From positions 1-12,240 of the forward strand of contig JAKLHJ010000022.1 in NCBI GenBank assembly GCA_022710205.1: a stretch of 12,240 bases of DNA. The letters are read 5' to 3'. This document shows positions 6,636-11,358 of this stretch, in pieces. The first letter of the stretch is position 1. Every line of letters begins with the position of its first letter. Under the pieces are notes generated by a model. That model saw only the letters and a list, made by a program, of their open reading frames with translations. It had not been told where the DNA came from and ran no database searches. The DNA is from Patescibacteria group bacterium. GTDB taxonomy: Bacteria; Patescibacteriota; Minisyncoccia; Phycocordibacterales; UBA12445. The position numbers and the translations under genes are program-made.

Positions 6636-7778
6636 ATGAAAAATTTGGGAAAAACTTGGGTAGAGGTTTCTAAAAAAAATATTTTACACAATATTGGCGA
6701 AATACGCGGACTTTTGGGTGGTGCGAAATTCATGGCGGTCGTTAAATCAAATGCCTATGGACATGGTCTTTTGGAAATATCAAAAATTTGCGCGGAATCA
6801 AAAAAAGTTGATTGGCTTGGCGTGGATTCGGTAGAAGAAGCGCTCGCGATAAGAAAGGCAAAAATAAAATTGCCGATACTCGTGCTCGGGTATATTCCCT
6901 TTGAGGAGCTAAAAAAAGCCATAGAAAATAATATTTCTTTTGTTGCGTATAATGACGAGCTTTTAAGTCATCTCGCGAAGATGAAGACCGCAAAGAAAAT
7001 TAAAATACACTTAAAGATTGAAACCGGCATTTCTCGCCAAGGGCTTGCGGGCGAAGAACTTATTTCTTTTGCTAAAAAAGCCCTTAAGAATAAAAATATT
7101 TTTATAGAAGGTGCATACACACATTTTGCGAATGTTGATGACACTACAGATTTTACTTATGCGAAAAAACAGCTTGATGCTTATGAGAAAAATATCGCCG
7201 AGCTCGAAAAGATCGTTCACATCCCAGTCAAGCATACCGCTTCGTCCGCGGCCACTATAAATTATCCGGAGACGCATTTTGATATGGTCAGGACAGGCAT
7301 TTCTCTTTATGGGCTCTGGTCTTCAAAGGAGACAAAACTCTCATCGAAGGAGCGAAAAATTAAGATAGATTTGCGACCGGCGCTTTCATGGAAGACCCTT
7401 TTGGTGCAGGTGAAGAAGGTTGAGTCGGGAACGCCAATCGGATATGGTCTCACAGAAAAAGTCAGACGAGATTCTACTATAGGCATTTTGCCGATCGGTT
7501 ATTGGGATGGATATGATAGAGGGCTCTCAAATATCGGCGAAGTGCTTGTGAGAGGGGAGCGTGCCAAAGTCCTCGGGAGGATATGCATGAATATGACTAT
7601 AGTTGACCTAACGGATGTTAAGGGGGCGAGGCTTTTTGATGAAGTTGTTTTGCTCGGAAAGCAGGGGAATGAAGAAATAACTGCAGATGAAATTGCCGGT
7701 AAACTTGGAACAATAAATTATGAAGTTGTGACACGAATAAATCCGATGATTAGTAGGATAATAGACGGTGGAAAGTAG
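6636..7778 (+). CDS. alr: Alanine racemase (PLP-dependent)
   Basis: Alr converts L-alanine to D-alanine for the peptidoglycan peptide. The 380-aa length is normal for the fold-type III family. The PLP lysine is K37 in AVVKSNAYGHG. The N-terminal barrel motif KIETGISRQG and the segment MVRTGISLYG follow. The second catalytic base is Y270 in IGYGLTEK, then LPIGYWDGYDRGLSN and RICMNMTIVDLTD. In the last motif the usual CMDM Asp is Asn; the fold and both catalytic residues remain, so activity is expected. The ATG is the first in frame, with no Shine-Dalgarno. The gene is separated from the M23 gene by a mirrored repeat. Confidence 0.95.
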   Translation: MKNLGKTWVEVSKKNILHNIGEIRGLLGGAKFMAVVKSNAYGHGLLEISKICAESKKVDWLGVDSVEEALAIRKAKIKLPILVLGYIPFEELKKAIENNISFVAYNDELLSHLAKMKTAKKIKIHLKIETGISRQGLAGEELISFAKKALKNKNIFIEGAYTHFANVDDTTDFTYAKKQLDAYEKNIAELEKIVHIPVKHTASSAATINYPETHFDMVRTGISLYGLWSSKETKLSSKERKIKIDLRPALSWKTLLVQVKKVESGTPIGYGLTEKVRRDSTIGILPIGYWDGYDRGLSNIGEVLVRGERAKVLGRICMNMTIVDLTDVKGARLFDEVVLLGKQGNEEITADEIAGKLGTINYEVVTRINPMISRIIDGGK

Positions 7779-7797
7779 ATGATGGTCATAAAATATC

Positions 7798-7826
7798 TTT
7801 ACATTACAACTTAAAGAAAGTAGTAT
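7798..7826 (+). promoter_or_regulatory. Promoter of the 7865 gene
   Basis: -35 TTTACA (7798-7803), 17-bp spacer, -10 TAGTAT (7821-7826). The -35 is embedded in TCTTTACA, as at 9557. The leader to the ATG is about 30 bp and ends in a G-rich Shine-Dalgarno. Confidence 0.6.
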
Positions 7827-7864
7827 TTAGACAGAAAAAGAACATTAAAAAAGGGGGATGAGGT

Positions 7865-8272
7865 ATGAATCGACTTTCCTTGGGCAAAGTTGAACTGAGC
7901 CGGGTTGTCTCTCGCGTAAAGTTGCAGTACTCAATTAGTGATAATTTTGAAAATGAACAGGACGAGTCAGATGCGCTTAAAATTTCTGATTTGATCGAAG
8001 AGGACAAGAAGGCTTCTGAAGTGTGTGTCATGTTGTCATTTTTTGCCGGATTTGTTGTTTTTCTGTCCGTTGTCTCTCTCGGCACGCTAGTCACGGCACA
8101 ATTTTATCTTTTGCTTGGCGTGGCAATGGGAATCTTAACGGGATTTGCATTTTATTACCTTTACTCGTTCTTTTCTGGTAAAAGCAAGCTTGATATCTTC
8201 CTTGGTGCAGACAATCGCAAGAAAAAGATCGCCGATAAGGTTAAAATTTTAAGAGCCGAGCTCGGTCTCTAG
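7865..8272 (+). CDS. Hypothetical two-segment membrane protein
   Basis: A 135-aa protein with a hydrophilic, acidic N-terminal half (about 1-50, including DNFENEQDESDALKISDLIEED), two membrane segments (about 52-74 and 80-103), and a basic C-terminal tail (NRKKKIADKVKILRAELGL). Both ends are probably cytoplasmic. The start is defined by AAGGGGGATGAGGT just upstream. It forms a single-gene unit with its own promoter (7798) and terminator (8282). No family is recognised. A two-helix hairpin with charged cytoplasmic ends occurs in many unrelated small membrane proteins, so function cannot be inferred. Confidence 0.75.
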   Translation: MNRLSLGKVELSRVVSRVKLQYSISDNFENEQDESDALKISDLIEEDKKASEVCVMLSFFAGFVVFLSVVSLGTLVTAQFYLLLGVAMGILTGFAFYYLYSFFSGKSKLDIFLGADNRKKKIADKVKILRAELGL

Positions 8273-8281
8273 CGACCATAG

Positions 8282-8307
8282 CCTCCCCAAAATCGGGGAG
8301 GTTTTTT
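8282..8307 (+). terminator. Rho-independent terminator of the 7865 gene
   Basis: Perfect 7-bp stem CCTCCCC (8282-8288) with GGGGAGG (8295-8301), loop AAAATC, then six T (8302-8307). Confidence 0.9.
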
Positions 8308-8330
8308 ATTTTATATTATCAATAAGAAAA

Positions 8331-8402
8331 GGTACCCAGTAGTAGAATTTGGCAACGCACATAGTGCGGCTTGACGCCTTTGCCAAATTTCACTACGGGG
8401 TG
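8331..8402. repeat. Cloverleaf-like palindromic element, copy 1
   Basis: Outer arms GTAGTAGAATTTGGCAA (8339-8355) and TTGCCAAATTTCACTAC (8380-8396) pair except for a two-base AG/GA asymmetry. The interior holds two small hairpins: CGCAC ATA GTGCG (8356-8368) and a weaker GGC/GCC stem (8368-8378). Copy 2 at 10539-10611 has the same arms with the asymmetry reversed and a different interior sequence that also makes two hairpins. Confidence 0.8.
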
Positions 8403-8408
8403 TAGTAT
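8380..8408 (+). promoter_or_regulatory. Promoter overlapping the palindromic element
   Basis: -35 TTGCCA (8380-8385, five of six matches to TTGACA), exactly 17 bp, then -10 TAGTAT (8403-8408), the same hexamer as in the 7798 promoter. The -35 is the first six bases of the right arm of the palindrome. It would drive the 8452-9442 unit. Confidence 0.45.
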
Positions 8409-8451
8409 TTGGCTTGAAAAAAAGAAGTTCCTTGAAAGGGGAGTTGCTACG

Positions 8452-8958
8452 ATGAGAAAGGTCATTAACCTTCTGTTTTTAGCCGTCTTGTGCTTTTTTG
8501 CTTACAATACTTGGCAAACAAATGAGTTGAATAGCCACTTTACTCTTCTCTACACGTCGGAATTTTCAACGCAAAAGGACATTCGTATCACTGATGGCGA
8601 CGAAGAGAGAACCATTGCATTCGCGGGCAAGACTTACGAAGCGAGCGTGTACATGATCAAGCCGAGATTCCGTGGCGTCAGCAAGAGTCAGTGCCTTAGA
8701 TTCGTTATGAGCAAAAATGCTTATCTTGTTGGATTTTATACTCAGTATGTTATCAGCCAAGATATCGCCGATATGGTCACAAGGAACGGCGAGATTAGGG
8801 AGTTCCTTATGTTTAAGGGTAGCGATCACGAGCCTATCTGTATCAAGAGGTGCCCACCTCGGGAGGATGAAAAGTTCTCTCGGACTTTCGAGGTTGAAAT
8901 TTGGCCTCGCGAACCTTGGACATACGGCACTGCTATTCTGTACATCAAAGAGAAATAA
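8452..8958 (+). CDS. Hypothetical membrane-anchored or exported protein
   Basis: A 168-aa protein with an N-terminal hydrophobic segment (about residues 4-21, after MRK) that could be a signal anchor or signal peptide. A mostly beta-type hydrophilic domain follows, with three cysteines outside the anchor (SQCLRF and CIKRC). The ATG at 8452 is chosen over an in-frame TTG at 8371 because GAAAGGGGAG lies at a good distance upstream and the TTG lies inside the palindromic element. The extra N-terminal residues would also spoil the signal sequence. The downstream gene begins 13 bp after the stop, so the two form a unit ended by the terminator at 9449. No family is recognised. Confidence 0.75.
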   Translation: MRKVINLLFLAVLCFFAYNTWQTNELNSHFTLLYTSEFSTQKDIRITDGDEERTIAFAGKTYEASVYMIKPRFRGVSKSQCLRFVMSKNAYLVGFYTQYVISQDIADMVTRNGEIREFLMFKGSDHEPICIKRCPPREDEKFSRTFEVEIWPREPWTYGTAILYIKEK

Positions 8959-8971
8959 GGAGGCGAGCGAA

Positions 8972-9442
8972 ATGAATTTGTCTGATCCTCACAACGGTGC
9001 CAGGTTGAGCTTATGGATTACAATTATAATTTTCATATGTTTTGCCGTGGGCGGTATGGGCGCTTGCATGATGGATAGCTCGGATAAGTATTTACTCATC
9101 AAAAAAGAAGATTACGACAAATTTGCCGAGAGTTACAAAACACTGGAGAGGGCCTATGACGCCATCATCAAGGAGGCCAACGTGCTTCGCGAGGAACGCG
9201 ATGCGCTCCTGAAGCGTGTCGAAGAGCTCGAGGCGGAGCTTGCTAAGGAAAAGAGCAAGACGACTGGCGAGGTCCTCGATCACAAGGCCCACATTTGTTT
9301 CCGCTGTTATCAGAATCTCGACACGAGCCTGACCAAGGATGAGATGGCGGTCGAAGAGAATCTTCTCTTGGAGCGAGCGCGAATCATGAAATTTACGCGC
9401 TGGCGACTTAATATTCTCCCCAAAATTTTTGAAGTGAAGTAA
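8972..9442 (+). CDS. Hypothetical anchored coiled-coil protein with CxxC motif
   Basis: A 156-aa protein starting at the ATG preceded by a near-perfect AAGGAGG Shine-Dalgarno; the same frame is open upstream but overlaps the previous gene. Residues about 12-31 are hydrophobic and end in GGMGACMMDSS, a poor lipobox-like sequence (C about residue 32), so it may be anchored by a helix or, less likely, as a lipoprotein. Residues about 45-98 form a strong predicted coiled coil. A CFRC pair (CxxC) next to HKAHI follows, then a charged helical C-terminus. The single CxxC with nearby histidines could bind a metal or form a disulphide; a dimer could complete a zinc site (inference). It is in an operon with the 8452 gene. 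No family is recognised. Confidence 0.75.
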   Translation: MNLSDPHNGARLSLWITIIIFICFAVGGMGACMMDSSDKYLLIKKEDYDKFAESYKTLERAYDAIIKEANVLREERDALLKRVEELEAELAKEKSKTTGEVLDHKAHICFRCYQNLDTSLTKDEMAVEENLLLERARIMKFTRWRLNILPKIFEVK

Positions 9443-9448
9443 AATTTG

Positions 9449-9474
9449 GCCACGTAGAGATACGTGGCTTTTTT
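9449..9474 (+). terminator. Rho-independent terminator of the 8452-9442 unit
   Basis: Perfect 8-bp stem GCCACGTA (9449-9456) with TACGTGGC (9461-9468), tetraloop GAGA, then six T (9469-9474). Confidence 0.92.
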
Positions 9475-9484
9475 ACCCGCTTCA

Positions 9485-9518
9485 CCCGCCAAAATTTATG
9501 AAAATAAATTTAGGCGGG
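9485..9518. repeat. 15-bp inverted repeat with GAAA loop
   Basis: CCCGCCAAAATTTAT (9485-9499) pairs with ATAAATTTAGGCGGG (9504-9518) with one mismatch, around GAAA. It lies between the terminator at 9449 and the promoter at 9557 and shares AAATTTAGGCGG with 5134-5145. No T-tract follows directly. It may be a regulatory or structural element. Confidence 0.65.
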
Positions 9519-9556
9519 CAAGAAATTTTCTGGATTGAACAATTTAGAAGGGTGTC

Positions 9557-9584
9557 TTTACAAAAATTTTATATATGATATTTT
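9557..9584 (+). promoter_or_regulatory. Promoter of the HEMCH protein gene
   Basis: -35 TTTACA (9557-9562), 16-bp spacer, extended -10 TGATATTTT (hexamer 9579-9584). The -35 is in TCTTTACA, as at 7798. Confidence 0.5.
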
Positions 9585-9636
9585 CAATTAAATAGTTCGT
9601 TGGAAAATAACACATAAATAAAGAGGAGAAGGCGGT

Positions 9637-10194
9637 GTGCTTATGCGCTTTTTGGCCTGGGCTTTGATCTTGTTCAGCTGCGCATTGAGTGCCGGGGCCA
9701 TTTGGTTTTTGGCGCTTATTTGGATACAGACAACCCCGTTTTTTATCGGACTGTTTGCTACTCCAATCCACGAAATGTGTCACCTAGATGCCATCGGCGC
9801 GGTCGAGTGGTATACCGGCAAGAATGCCATAATTCTCAAGGTGTCTTTGTTTAACGCAGACTTTAACAGCCTTACCGATTTTCTCCGCTCTATTATGGAG
9901 ATGGACGAGTCGGCGAGATACATGGGGTATGTTAAATGGTTTGATGAAGACGAATTCTCTTGGGAAGAAAGATTTTTTGTAAGCCTTATGGGCGGTGTGG
10001 GCAGTACCATATTTATTCTGTGTTTGTGGTTTGCGTCATGGAAGTGCTTTATGAGGGGAGTGGGAACAAATATTTTTGACTACACAATCATATTTGTCTT
10101 CTGCCATGCTCCTTTTATACTAGCGACAATGGAGTCTCTCGACTACGCTTTTCTAGAAGCTAGCCGGATGGGAGCTCCGATAATTTTCTTGTAG
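9637..10194 (+). CDS. Probable membrane zinc metalloprotease (HExxH), M50-like
   Basis: A 185-aa integral membrane protein. An N-terminal hydrophobic stretch (about 4-41) leads straight into TPIHEMCHLDAIGAVEWYTG, giving a zinc-metalloprotease motif H45-E46-x-x-H49 next to a membrane segment, as in site-2 (M50) proteases. A soluble, acidic middle region (about 65-115) follows, then MGGVGSTIF opening a second hydrophobic block (about 118-166). The third zinc ligand is not certain; D169 or E174 near the C-terminus are candidates. The usual M50 NxxPxxxLDG signature is absent, so this would be a divergent member or another HExxH family. GTG at 9637 is preferred to ATG at 9643 because AGGAG (9624-9628) lies 8 bp before the GTG but 14 bp before the ATG. 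It is a single-gene unit with its own promoter and terminator. Confidence 0.7.
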   Translation: MLMRFLAWALILFSCALSAGAIWFLALIWIQTTPFFIGLFATPIHEMCHLDAIGAVEWYTGKNAIILKVSLFNADFNSLTDFLRSIMEMDESARYMGYVKWFDEDEFSWEERFFVSLMGGVGSTIFILCLWFASWKCFMRGVGTNIFDYTIIFVFCHAPFILATMESLDYAFLEASRMGAPIIFL

Positions 10195-10200
10195 GATTTT

Positions 10201-10233
10201 GGGTGTCTTTTAACAAGGACGCCCTTTCTTTTT
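10201..10233 (+). terminator. Rho-independent terminator of the HEMCH gene
   Basis: Stem GGGTGTC (10201-10207) with GACGCCC (10218-10224), one wobble pair, 10-base loop, then TTTCTTTTT. Confidence 0.8.
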
Positions 10234-10286
10234 AATTGATTGGCAAAATATTGTGCGACGCGATGTAGGGTTCTCTTTTGGGAATG

Positions 10287-10295
10287 TGCTATAAT
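10287..10295 (+). promoter_or_regulatory. Extended -10 promoter giving a leaderless mRNA
   Basis: TGCTATAAT (hexamer 10290-10295) is a perfect extended -10. The ATG at 10302 begins seven bases after the hexamer, the normal distance to +1. No -35 is needed or seen. Confidence 0.65.
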
Positions 10296-10301
10296 ATTTA
10301 C

Positions 10302-10511
10302 ATGATCAAACAAACACAAAACGGTGGTTTTATAAAATTAATACTACTTTTTGTCGTCGGAATTATTGTATTAAGTTATTTTGGTTTTAATTTGAGAGAA
10401 ATCTTAAATTCCGATGCAGTAAAAAATAATTTTTTAGCAGTTTGGGATTTTCTAAGCGGATTATGGACTAATTATTGTGTACCGCTTTTTTCTAAATTCT
10501 TTACTTCCTAA
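10302..10511 (+). CDS. Small single-span membrane protein (69 aa)
   Basis: A 69-aa protein: polar N-terminus MIKQTQNGG, one hydrophobic segment (about residues 11-28), then an amphipathic, aromatic-rich C-terminal part with VWDFLSGLW and a second mildly hydrophobic end. The ATG at 10302 is used instead of an in-frame TTG at 10278 because the TTG lies upstream of a perfect extended -10 box and would not be transcribed from it. There is no Shine-Dalgarno; the message appears leaderless. In expression signals it resembles the conserved genes rather than the neighbouring cassettes, which suggests it belongs to the core genome (inference). Function is unknown. Confidence 0.7.
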   Translation: MIKQTQNGGFIKLILLFVVGIIVLSYFGFNLREILNSDAVKNNFLAVWDFLSGLWTNYCVPLFSKFFTS

Positions 10512-10538
10512 AATTGCCCCAGGGAAGAGAAGTGGGTG

Positions 10539-10611
10539 GTACCCCGTAGTGAAATTTGGCAATGGCCAAAGGCCGCGCCACGAAGCGCGTTGCCAAATTC
10601 TACTACGGGGT
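10539..10611. repeat. Cloverleaf-like palindromic element, copy 2
   Basis: The left arm (10542-10562) begins CCCCGTAGTGAAATTTGGC and the right arm (10590-10610) ends TTCTACTACGGGG. They pair over 21 bp apart from the GA/AG asymmetry. The interior holds GGCC AAA GGCC (10564-10574) and GCGC cacgaa GCGC (10575-10588). Arm sequence is shared with copy 1 at 8331-8402, with the asymmetric bases on the opposite arm; the interior is not shared. Confidence 0.85.
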
Positions 10612-10673
10612 GGTAGGTAGATACCTGGAGTTAGCTTAAAAACCCTAAAACAGGTAAATTAGGTCAAAAGGAC

Positions 10674-10705
10674 AAATTTCGTGATACATATGTATCACGA
10701 AATTT
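10674..10705. promoter_or_regulatory. Perfect 32-bp palindrome, possible protein-binding site
   Basis: The half-site AAATTTCGTGATACAT is followed without any loop by its exact complement, centred on CATATG. With no spacer it suits binding by a symmetric dimer better than an RNA hairpin. Several T follow the right arm, so a terminator role is possible. The AbrB-like and ParB-like proteins encoded downstream are candidate binders (inference). Confidence 0.7.
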
Positions 10706-10829
10706 TTATAGAGACCCGCCAAAGGGTGAGGGGCGGACGATTAACTACTCATCAAAAATATTTGCGCACGTCCTAGATGATTTTAGAGGGTCGTTTTAGT
10801 CTGAAAATTATAAAACTATTAAGGGGAGG

Positions 10830-10857
10830 GGCTATTTCATAAATAGCCATATTTTTG
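10830..10857 (+). terminator. Possible weak terminator hairpin
   Basis: GGCTATTT (10830-10837) pairs perfectly with AAATAGCC (10841-10848) around a three-base loop; ATATTTTTG follows. The AT-rich stem makes it weak. Confidence 0.4.
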
Positions 10858-10866
10858 TATATATTG

Positions 10867-10936
10867 TGTCGCAAAATATATCATACATTTTGCGATGACG
10901 TCGCAAGCGGCGTTGCAAAATGTGCATTGTGCGACA
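10867..10936. other. 70-bp three-tier stem-loop with an alternative fold
   Basis: Outer pairing TGTCGCA (10867-10873) with TGCGACA (10930-10936); middle ACATTTTGC (10885-10893) with GCAAAATGT (10915-10923); inner ACGTCGC (10898-10904) with GCGGCGT (10907-10913, one wobble). A competing stem TCGCAAAAT (10869-10877) with ATTTTGCGA (10887-10895) uses the same bases. It may be a structured RNA or a cruciform in an origin-like locus. Confidence 0.55.
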
Positions 10937-10978
10937 GTTTAAAGATTCTTCCGTATGTCGTCAATTACTATTCTATCT

Positions 10979-11014
10979 GAAATAAAAAATTCATCAAGCA
11001 TAATTTTTTATTTC
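10979..11014. repeat. 13-bp AT-rich inverted repeat
   Basis: GAAATAAAAAATT (10979-10991) and AATTTTTTATTTC (11002-11014) are perfect complements around a 10-base spacer. Only two bases separate it from the DnaA box. It could ease DNA unwinding, or act as a weak bidirectional terminator. Confidence 0.6.
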
Positions 11015-11016
11015 AC

Positions 11017-11025
11017 TGTGGATAA
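11017..11025 (-). promoter_or_regulatory. Consensus DnaA box
   Basis: TGTGGATAA on the + strand is the exact complement of TTATCCACA, the bacterial DnaA consensus. Only one perfect copy was found in this stretch, so it may be an origin element, a DnaA-regulated site, or chance. Confidence 0.5.
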
Positions 11026-11035
11026 CTTTTGAAAA

Positions 11036-11053
11036 TAGGGGAAGTAGCCCCTA
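11036..11053. other. GC hairpin TAGGGG/CCCCTA
   Basis: Perfect 6-bp stem (11036-11041 with 11048-11053), loop AAGTAG, overlapping the 8-bp palindrome CTAGCTAG. No T-tract follows. It lies just upstream of the TATAAT box of the AbrB-like gene. Confidence 0.4.
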
Positions 11054-11072
11054 GCTAGATTATACGAATTAT

Positions 11073-11078
11073 TATAAT
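11073..11078 (+). promoter_or_regulatory. -10 box of the AbrB-like/ParB-like pair
   Basis: A perfect TATAAT in an AT-rich stretch, 52 bp before the ATG at 11131. No -35 is recognisable. The predicted start site (about 11085) lies just before an imperfect palindrome, allowing repression by a bound protein. Confidence 0.5.
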
Positions 11079-11094
11079 ATATTAGTTAGTGTGT

Positions 11095-11129
11095 GAAGCT
11101 TAAGCTAATTAAAAGTTAACTTATGCTTC
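11095..11129. promoter_or_regulatory. Imperfect 35-bp palindrome, candidate autoregulatory operator
   Basis: GAAGCTTAAGCTAATT on the left mirrors GAAGCATAAGTTAACT read from the right on the other strand: 13 of 16 positions agree, and the mismatches fall at positions 6, 11 and 15. It sits between the -10 box and the AbrB-like ATG and ends one base before that ATG, where a Shine-Dalgarno would be expected but is absent. Confidence 0.5.
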
Positions 11130-11130
11130 T

Positions 11131-11346
11131 ATGTGGACTAAAAAAGTTTTCAAAGTAGGCGATAGTATCGCTGTAACTTTGCCTGTGGAAATTTGTCGAA
11201 CGTTTAATATTAAACGTGGCGACTATTTGGTCGTGACTATTGGAAAAGATCACGAGATCCAACTTATAAAATTTGATCCGAACAAGCGTCCGGATCTTTT
11301 GGACTTCGAGGAAAGAGAAGTGCCTATAATAAATTTTACTAACTAA
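11131..11346 (+). CDS. AbrB/SpoVT/MazE-type DNA-binding protein
   Basis: A 71-aa protein whose first about 48 residues match the swapped-hairpin AbrB fold: KVFKVGDSIAVTLPVEICRTFNIKRGDYLVVTIG followed by EIQLIKF. Such proteins bind DNA as dimers and serve as transition-state regulators, antitoxins or plasmid-type copy and partition regulators. The tail (about 49-71, NKRPDLLDFEERE...) is acidic. No toxin-like gene follows; a ParB-like gene starts 13 bp after the stop, so the pair is probably co-transcribed. The ATG lacks a Shine-Dalgarno and is preceded by an imperfect palindrome that could be its own operator (inference). It might control its own synthesis and that of the ParB-like protein. 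Confidence 0.85.
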   Translation: MWTKKVFKVGDSIAVTLPVEICRTFNIKRGDYLVVTIGKDHEIQLIKFDPNKRPDLLDFEEREVPIINFTN

Positions 11347-11358
11347 TTTTTTTATACA

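Larger units (their letters stand above)
10623..11130. other. Gene-free, structure-rich, AT-rich stretch
   Basis: No convincing open reading frame is seen in these 508 bp. The stretch contains a perfect 32-bp palindrome, several hairpins, a 13-bp AT-rich inverted repeat next to a consensus DnaA box, a TATAAT box and an imperfect operator-like palindrome (each listed separately). The density and order of these elements resemble a replication-origin or partition locus, or a non-coding RNA region; the sequence alone does not decide. Confidence 0.5.

Noticed and set aside
8371..8451. N-terminal extension of the 8452 gene from an in-frame TTG
   Set aside because: The extension reads through the palindromic repeat and its predicted promoter, and the ATG at 8452 has a good Shine-Dalgarno and a clean hydrophobic N-terminus.
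8717..8971. Upstream extension of the coiled-coil gene overlapping the 8452 gene
   Set aside because: AAGGAGG sits at the right distance before the ATG at 8972; the extension is a shadow of the 8452 coding region.
8331..10611. The two palindromes as integron attC sites
   Set aside because: Imperfect stems with extra bases are reminiscent, but no GTTRRRY/RYYYAAC core pair is present and no integrase is seen.
10674..10705. The 32-bp palindrome as a XerCD dif site
   Set aside because: An 11-6-11 layout can be imposed, but the arms agree poorly with known dif arms, and dif sites are not perfectly symmetric.
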